Below the pieces are notes generated by a model that saw only the letters and a list, made by a program, of their open reading frames with translations, was not told the origin of the DNA and did no database searches. From assembly GCA_964531735.1 (NCBI GenBank), contig CAZHGD010000045.1:1-46981 (forward strand): a stretch of DNA of 46,981 nt, written 5' to 3'. A program made the position numbers and the translations under genes. Each line of letters opens with the position of its first letter. The stretch's first letter is position 1. Below are positions 42,729 through 46,981 of this stretch, one piece after another. Origin of the DNA: CAZHGD01 sp964531735 (lineage in GTDB: Bacteria; Armatimonadota; UBA10988).

Positions 42729-43559
42729 TTACGTACCACCCTCGCTGGCCACGCTACGCAGCCCGTGATAGCAGCCGCCGCCGACCAGGGCGCCGACGAT
42801 GGGCGCGACCACGTACAGCCACCACTCGCAGCCGCGCGGACCGGGCAGCGCGATGGCGCCCCAGCCGGCGAAGTAGCTGACGAGGCGCGGCGCCAGGTCG
42901 CGGGCCGGGTTCAGTCCGGCCTGCGTGACCGGTCCGAGCACCGCGATGATGATGGCCACGCTGAAGCCGATGAACACCGGCTCCATACGGACTGGGGTGG
43001 GAGCCAACGGGTTGCGGCGGTCGGTCAGCGCGAAGATGAAGAACAGCAGGAACGCGGTCCCGACCATCTCGCCGACAAACGCCGTCGCCGGCGGCACCTG
43101 CGCCAGCGACGCGGCGTCGGTGCCATAGGCGCCCGGGTTGGGGAAGTACTCGCCGAACCACATGGCCGAGAGCTGGCTGCCGGGCAGGCCCCGCACCAGG
43201 TGGTGCGCCTGCTCGAAGGCCGCGCAGGTGGGCCCGAAGAGGCTCAACAGAGTCATCGCGGCCAGCGCGCCACCAACCATCTGCGCGCCGATGTACGGCA
43301 GTACCTTCCGGGCGGGGAACGTCTCCTTGCGGTACACCGCCATGGCGATGGTGACCGCCGGGTTGATATGGCAACCGCTGATGCTGCCAGTGGCGTAGAT
43401 GGCCAAAGCGATGGCGAAGCCCCAGACCGAGGCGACCTGCCAGCCGCCGCTCAGGCCGCCCTTGAGCACCGCCACGGCGACCGAGCCCGGCCCGAAGAAG
43501 CACAGAATGTACATGCCGACTAGTTCGGCGAGCAGTTCGCTGCGCAATCTGCGATCCAT
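42729..43559 (-). CDS. glpF: GlpF-type aquaglyceroporin (MIP family)
   Basis: This 276-residue six-span channel has both pore motifs, HINPAVT (Asn66) and GLNPARD (Asn217, Arg220, Asp221). The Asp after NPAR and the tryptophan at 46 (in SVWGFAIALAIY) are marks of glycerol facilitators rather than water-only aquaporins. It should pass glycerol and other small polyols or neutral solutes by diffusion. AGGTGA precedes the ATG. It starts 21 bases after the CobW gene on the same strand, so the two are co-transcribed, and it is divergent from the glycyl radical enzyme. Confidence 0.9.
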   Translation of the reverse strand: MDRRLRSELLAELVGMYILCFFGPGSVAVAVLKGGLSGGWQVASVWGFAIALAIYATGSISGCHINPAVTIAMAVYRKETFPARKVLPYIGAQMVGGALAAMTLLSLFGPTCAAFEQAHHLVRGLPGSQLSAMWFGEYFPNPGAYGTDAASLAQVPPATAFVGEMVGTAFLLFFIFALTDRRNPLAPTPVRMEPVFIGFSVAIIIAVLGPVTQAGLNPARDLAPRLVSYFAGWGAIALPGPRGCEWWLYVVAPIVGALVGGGCYHGLRSVASEGGT

Positions 43560-43580
43560 GGCGTCACCTGGTGCGGTGGG

Positions 43581-44696
43581 CTACTCGACGACTTCGGCGA
43601 ACCGATGCGTTGGGTTCGGACGGCCGGGGCGGAAGCTCTGCAGGCGCCCGACCACGGCGTTGACCCCGGCCTCTGCGGCCTGCTCGGCCACGGCCTGCCG
43701 GACCACGGCCGCCAAGTCCTCCGGTGGCATGGCCACACGCGCGTTGAAGGTCAGGCTGCCCCCCTCCACACGACTCGCCAGCGCGCCGGACTGCTGCACC
43801 TGGCCGGTGGTGGTCACGGCGTTGGCGCGCACCGTGCCTGCGGGCGTCATCAGCAGCAGCTTGATGTGACCGACCTCGGCACCGCGCGCGGCCGCGACCC
43901 CGCGGACCTTCTCCAGCAGACCCGTCGCGAAGGCGTTGCCGTCGAACGGTGCCGCGGCGGTCAGCGTCACATTGGCATTGAGCCAGCCGAGGGCGGCTTC
44001 GGCCTCGGCATAGACATCGTAGTCCACCTCGAGGATGTGGCCCCCGGCGCGCCCGCCGGCCTTGATGGCCTGCCACCAGGTGTCGACACCCTCACCGGTC
44101 AGCGCCGAGATGCCGTAGACCGGCGTGCCGGCGAAAGCCTCGCGCAGCGCGCCCAGCAGCTTCTCGCGCTCGGCCGGGCCACGGCGGTCGATCTTGTTCA
44201 GCACGATGACATCGGCCTCTTCGAGTTGCTTCCGGAACAGGTAGCCGAGGTCGGAATCGGCGAGCGGCCCGAGCAAGGTGGACTCGACGCGATCCGGGTC
44301 CACCAGCACCGAGTAGGGCGTGGCGATGAACCACTCGCTGTAGAACTTCTTGATGGGCTGGAGCACCGTCGCCGACAGGTCGGTGCAACTGCCCACCGGC
44401 TCGGCCAGCAGCACGTCGGGCTGGACCGCGTTGAGGATCGCCTCGGCGGCGTTGACCAGCGCATCGAACTTGCAGCAGAAGCAGCCGCCGGCGATCTCCG
44501 AGACCGGCAGCCCTTGCAGTTTGGCGACGTCCGTGTCGACCAGGTCGTCGGCCTGGTCGTTGGTGATCAGGCCCACGCGCTGTCCGGCCGCGGCGATGCG
44601 CTTGGCGATGTCACAGAGCGTGGTGGTCTTGCCGGCACCCAGGAAGCCGCCCACCAACGCGAAGACGACCGGCTGACGCTGACCCGCTCCTGACAT
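43581..44696 (-). CDS. CobW/G3E family metallochaperone GTPase
   Basis: This 371-residue P-loop GTPase has GGFLGAGKTT (16-25), the metal-binding CxCC motif (Cys72, 74, 75 in GGCFCC) and the guanine-specificity motif NKID. Relatives load zinc, cobalt or nickel into client enzymes. The C-terminal part (about 230-371) is longer and unlike the usual CobW_C domain. GGAGGA lies eight bases before the ATG. It is first in the operon with the aquaglyceroporin, and divergent from the glycyl radical enzyme across about 200 bases. The client is unknown. Confidence 0.87.
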   Translation of the reverse strand: MSGAGQRQPVVFALVGGFLGAGKTTTLCDIAKRIAAAGQRVGLITNDQADDLVDTDVAKLQGLPVSEIAGGCFCCKFDALVNAAEAILNAVQPDVLLAEPVGSCTDLSATVLQPIKKFYSEWFIATPYSVLVDPDRVESTLLGPLADSDLGYLFRKQLEEADVIVLNKIDRRGPAEREKLLGALREAFAGTPVYGISALTGEGVDTWWQAIKAGGRAGGHILEVDYDVYAEAEAALGWLNANVTLTAAAPFDGNAFATGLLEKVRGVAAARGAEVGHIKLLLMTPAGTVRANAVTTTGQVQQSGALASRVEGGSLTFNARVAMPPEDLAAVVRQAVAEQAAEAGVNAVVGRLQSFRPGRPNPTHRFAEVVE

Positions 44697-44777
44697 GATG
44701 GCTGTCCTCCACCGGCCGTTGCGCGGTGAGTACCGTCGGCGCTGGCCTCATTTCATTCTAAAGCGTATCAAATCGGA

Positions 44778-44791
44778 TGGTATGATGTCAA
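44778..44791. promoter_or_regulatory. Divergent promoter elements between CobW and glycyl radical genes
   Basis: On the plus strand TGG followed by TATGAT (44778-44786) is an extended -10 box for the glycyl radical gene, giving a leader of about 105 bases. On the minus strand TTGACA (44791-44786) is a consensus -35 box facing the CobW gene, with only weak -10 candidates 16-18 bases on. The two overlap, so transcription of the two sides is probably mutually exclusive or co-regulated. A TATAGA at 44875-44880 is a second, weaker plus-strand candidate. Confidence 0.4.
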
Positions 44792-44898
44792 GCGGCGAGT
44801 GCGGTTGGTGGTTGTCGCCAAGCTGAATGGCGCCGATGCGCGCAAGAGGGCCGCGGTTGGCGTCGGCGAAGTGGTATAGACCTGGTTGGAGAAGGTGC

Positions 44899-46981
44899 AT
44901 GCCGGTGTCGCAGACTGGGCGCATCGAGCGTCTGCGGACCGCTGCGCGGGCGGCGTTGGGGGGAGGCGCCCGGATCTGGCGCGAGCCGGAGCAAGTGCGG
45001 TTGGCGCTTGGGTTGGCAGCGGAGGTGTATGGCAGCTCACGGCACGAGGCCGAGGTGCTGCGGCGGGCGGACTACCTGCGGGAGTTCGCGGCCAGGGGGC
45101 CGGTGTCGATAGACGATGACGAGCTGATCGTCGGCTCGCAGCGGTTCAACCTGCTCTACGCGGCCCGCCCGAGCGACTGGCCCGCGGATCGAGCCTGGTT
45201 CCCTGGCAATCCGGGCCACATCATCGTGGACTATGGTCGGGTGCTCCGCGAAGGCGTCGGCGGCTTGCGGCGGGCGGTGGCCGCCATGCCGGCCGGCGAT
45301 CCGGTGCGGCAGCGCAACCGCGAGGCGTTCGCAGCGGCCACCGAGGCGTTCGCCGCGTTCATCGAGCGGCACGCGCTCTTGGCGCGGTCGCTGGCCGCCG
45401 ACGCCGCGGGTCAACGCGCCGACGAGCTGCATCGCGTCGCCGACGACTGCGCGCATCTCGCGGAGTGGCCGGCGGCCGGCTTCCGGCAGGCGTTGCAGAT
45501 GGTCTGGTTCGTCCAGGTCTTCCTGCACGCCGAGGGTGGCGCGGTGGCGTACTCGTTCGGCCGCTTTGACCAGTACTTGTGGCCCTACCTGGAAGCCGAC
45601 TTGCAGGCGGGTGAGCTGACTTGGGACGAAGCGGCCGAGCTGGTGGCCTGTTTCGTGCTCAAGTGCTGCGAGGGTGACGAGTCGCAGAACCTGGTCGTGG
45701 GTGGCGTGGACGGTACCGGCGCCAATGCCGAGAACCCGCTGTCGCTGCTGGTGCTCGAGGTGACCCGCGAACTGGCCGTGTGGCAGCCGTCGGTCTCGGT
45801 CCGCATCCACGACGCGACCAGCGACGAGTTCTGGGACGGGGCCGTGCGCCTCTGCGCCGCAGGATTCGGCATGCCGTCGTTCTTTGCCGACGGCGTCGTG
45901 ACCGATGGCCTGGTGGCCGCCGGCGTGTCGCCGGCGCGAGCCTGGGACTGGGGCATCGTGGGCTGCTATGAGGCGGCGCCGCAAGGCGATACCGGCGAGG
46001 TGACCACCGGCGGGCGATGGCAACTGCCGGCGGTGCTCGCCGAGTGGTTTGCCAGCCTGGGCGAGCCGCAGACGTTCACCGAACTGCTCGATGATTGCCG
46101 GCAGTACCTGGCCGCCGACTGGCGCGAGCGCTGGGACGAGGCCGCCGAGCACTGCCGCCAGATGGCCGCGCGGCAGCCGTCGCCGTTCGAGGCGGTGTGT
46201 ACCACGGGCTGCCTGGAGAGTGGCCTGACCTGCCAGGAGGGCGGCGCGCGGCATGCGCTGTACGTGGTGCAGATCCTCGGCCTCGGCACGCTCGTCGACA
46301 GTCTGTGGTGCCTGCGCCGACTGGTCTACGAGGACCGCCTCATCACACTGCGCGACTTGCGCGAGCAAGTGGCGGCCGACTTCCCCGACGACGCCCTGCG
46401 CCTGCGCTGCCGTAACCTGGCCGGGAAATACGGCACCGACCACGAAGGCAGCAACGCGCTGGCCGCGGAACTCTCGGCGCACCTGGCGGACCTGGTGCTC
46501 AGTCGGCCGCTGCCTGATGGGACGCAGCCCTATCCGGCGCTGTTCAACTGGTTGGCGGATGTGCACGGGCAGTTCCCAGCGACACCCGACGGCCGTCGCG
46601 CAGGCGAGCGGGTCTCGTACGGAGCGGGTCCGGCGGAGCAGGCGCTCGGCCGCACGCCGACCAGCACCGCCAACTCGGCGGCCCTCCTGGCCCACCGGCG
46701 GTGTGCGGCGGGCAATCCGCTGCTGCTGTCGCTGCCGGCGGGCGACTTGGCCGGGCCGGCCGGTCACCAACGGCTGCGGCACCTGGTGGAGGGCTACTTC
46801 CGCCAAGGCGGCTTCCACGTCCACATCAACGTGGTGGATGCCGAGCAGTTGCGGCGCGCCAAAGCCGAGCCGGAGCGGCACGCTGACCTGACCGTGCGGA
46901 TCAGCGGCTACAGCGCCAGGTTCTGCAGTCTGGACGAGCGGCTGCAAGAGGCGCTGATCGCGCGAGCGGAGGTGGGGTTGT
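44899..46981 (+). CDS. Glycyl radical enzyme, short atypical form, 3' end cut by window
   Basis: An open frame of 694 codons runs to the window end and has almost finished: the glycyl radical motif RISGYSARFCSL is at 667-678 (Gly670). The active-site cysteine is Cys356 in VGCYEAAP, with Glu358 as the general base; typical diol dehydratases have GCVE. The body matches the pyruvate-formate-lyase/glycerol-dehydratase fold. The length of about 700 is well short of the 780-850 of known dehydratases. Such enzymes need a radical-SAM activase and anoxic conditions; no activase is seen here, though it may lie just past the edge. AAGG precedes the ATG. The substrate is unknown. Confidence 0.85.
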   Translation, partial: MPVSQTGRIERLRTAARAALGGGARIWREPEQVRLALGLAAEVYGSSRHEAEVLRRADYLREFAARGPVSIDDDELIVGSQRFNLLYAARPSDWPADRAWFPGNPGHIIVDYGRVLREGVGGLRRAVAAMPAGDPVRQRNREAFAAATEAFAAFIERHALLARSLAADAAGQRADELHRVADDCAHLAEWPAAGFRQALQMVWFVQVFLHAEGGAVAYSFGRFDQYLWPYLEADLQAGELTWDEAAELVACFVLKCCEGDESQNLVVGGVDGTGANAENPLSLLVLEVTRELAVWQPSVSVRIHDATSDEFWDGAVRLCAAGFGMPSFFADGVVTDGLVAAGVSPARAWDWGIVGCYEAAPQGDTGEVTTGGRWQLPAVLAEWFASLGEPQTFTELLDDCRQYLAADWRERWDEAAEHCRQMAARQPSPFEAVCTTGCLESGLTCQEGGARHALYVVQILGLGTLVDSLWCLRRLVYEDRLITLRDLREQVAADFPDDALRLRCRNLAGKYGTDHEGSNALAAELSAHLADLVLSRPLPDGTQPYPALFNWLADVHGQFPATPDGRRAGERVSYGAGPAEQALGRTPTSTANSAALLAHRRCAAGNPLLLSLPAGDLAGPAGHQRLRHLVEGYFRQGGFHVHINVVDAEQLRRAKAEPERHADLTVRISGYSARFCSLDERLQEALIARAEVGL

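Noticed and set aside
44697..44898. Riboswitch or cobalamin box before the glycyl radical enzyme
   Set aside because: The 200 bases contain promoter-like elements but no conserved B12-box or other riboswitch core that I can recognise.
45037..46947. Minus-strand frame of 636 codons over the glycyl radical enzyme
   Set aside because: The plus frame contains the active-site cysteine and the glycyl radical motif; the minus frame has none.

Overview
The window is a GC-rich (roughly two-thirds G+C), gene-dense bacterial chromosome segment. It carries 29 coding genes, two of them cut by the window edges, and no gene-free stretch longer than 300 bases. I saw no rRNA, tRNA, CRISPR array, insertion sequence or phage gene. 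The mix suggests a free-living Gram-negative-type heterotroph: a split transketolase, a NuoH-NuoI pair, secreted glycan-active enzymes, multi-PAS kinases, CHAT and HDOD proteins, and a lipoprotein. The style resembles Armatimonadota, Planctomycetota or related candidate phyla, but this is an inference from gene content and no marker gene settles it.

Layout. Bases 1-2057 (minus) hold a Tat-exported glycoside-hydrolase-like protein cut by the left edge. Bases 2281-4089 hold a two-subunit transketolase behind a promoter with an operator-like palindrome. Next come a lipoprotein and a GT39-type membrane glycosyltransferase (4174-6395). A minus block follows with NuoI, NuoH and two SGNH hydrolase paralogues (6412-9543). 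Bases 9598-11567 hold an OB/HD protein and a DUF72 protein. Bases 11574-16167 (minus) are a signalling operon: CHASE4-type histidine kinase, HD-GYP regulator, HDOD regulator. Bases 16453-28272 hold a GH5 enzyme, a secreted TPR-CHAT protein, a GH36 alpha-galactosidase (minus), a small alarmone hydrolase, a beta-helix protein and a cysteine-rich duplicated protein. Bases 28395-30785 are a class III aminotransferase and a sugar epimerase in one operon, and 30789-33164 (minus) is a Ski2-like helicase.

The right third is the most interesting part. Bases 33233-42027 form a second signalling island: a response regulator, a 1643-residue kinase with about eight PAS domains and one PocR domain, an Rcp1-like regulator and a hybrid kinase. 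It is followed by a DNA-binding protein fused to a redox thioredoxin-like domain (42024-42638), a GlpF-type aquaglyceroporin, a CobW-type metallochaperone GTPase and, divergently, an unusual short glycyl radical enzyme that runs off the right edge. PocR domains are predicted to sense small diols, GlpF-type channels import glycerol and similar polyols, and some glycyl radical enzymes dehydrate diols. I therefore infer a possible redox-gated diol sensing and utilisation locus. No residue-level evidence fixes the substrate, and the activating enzyme is not in view.
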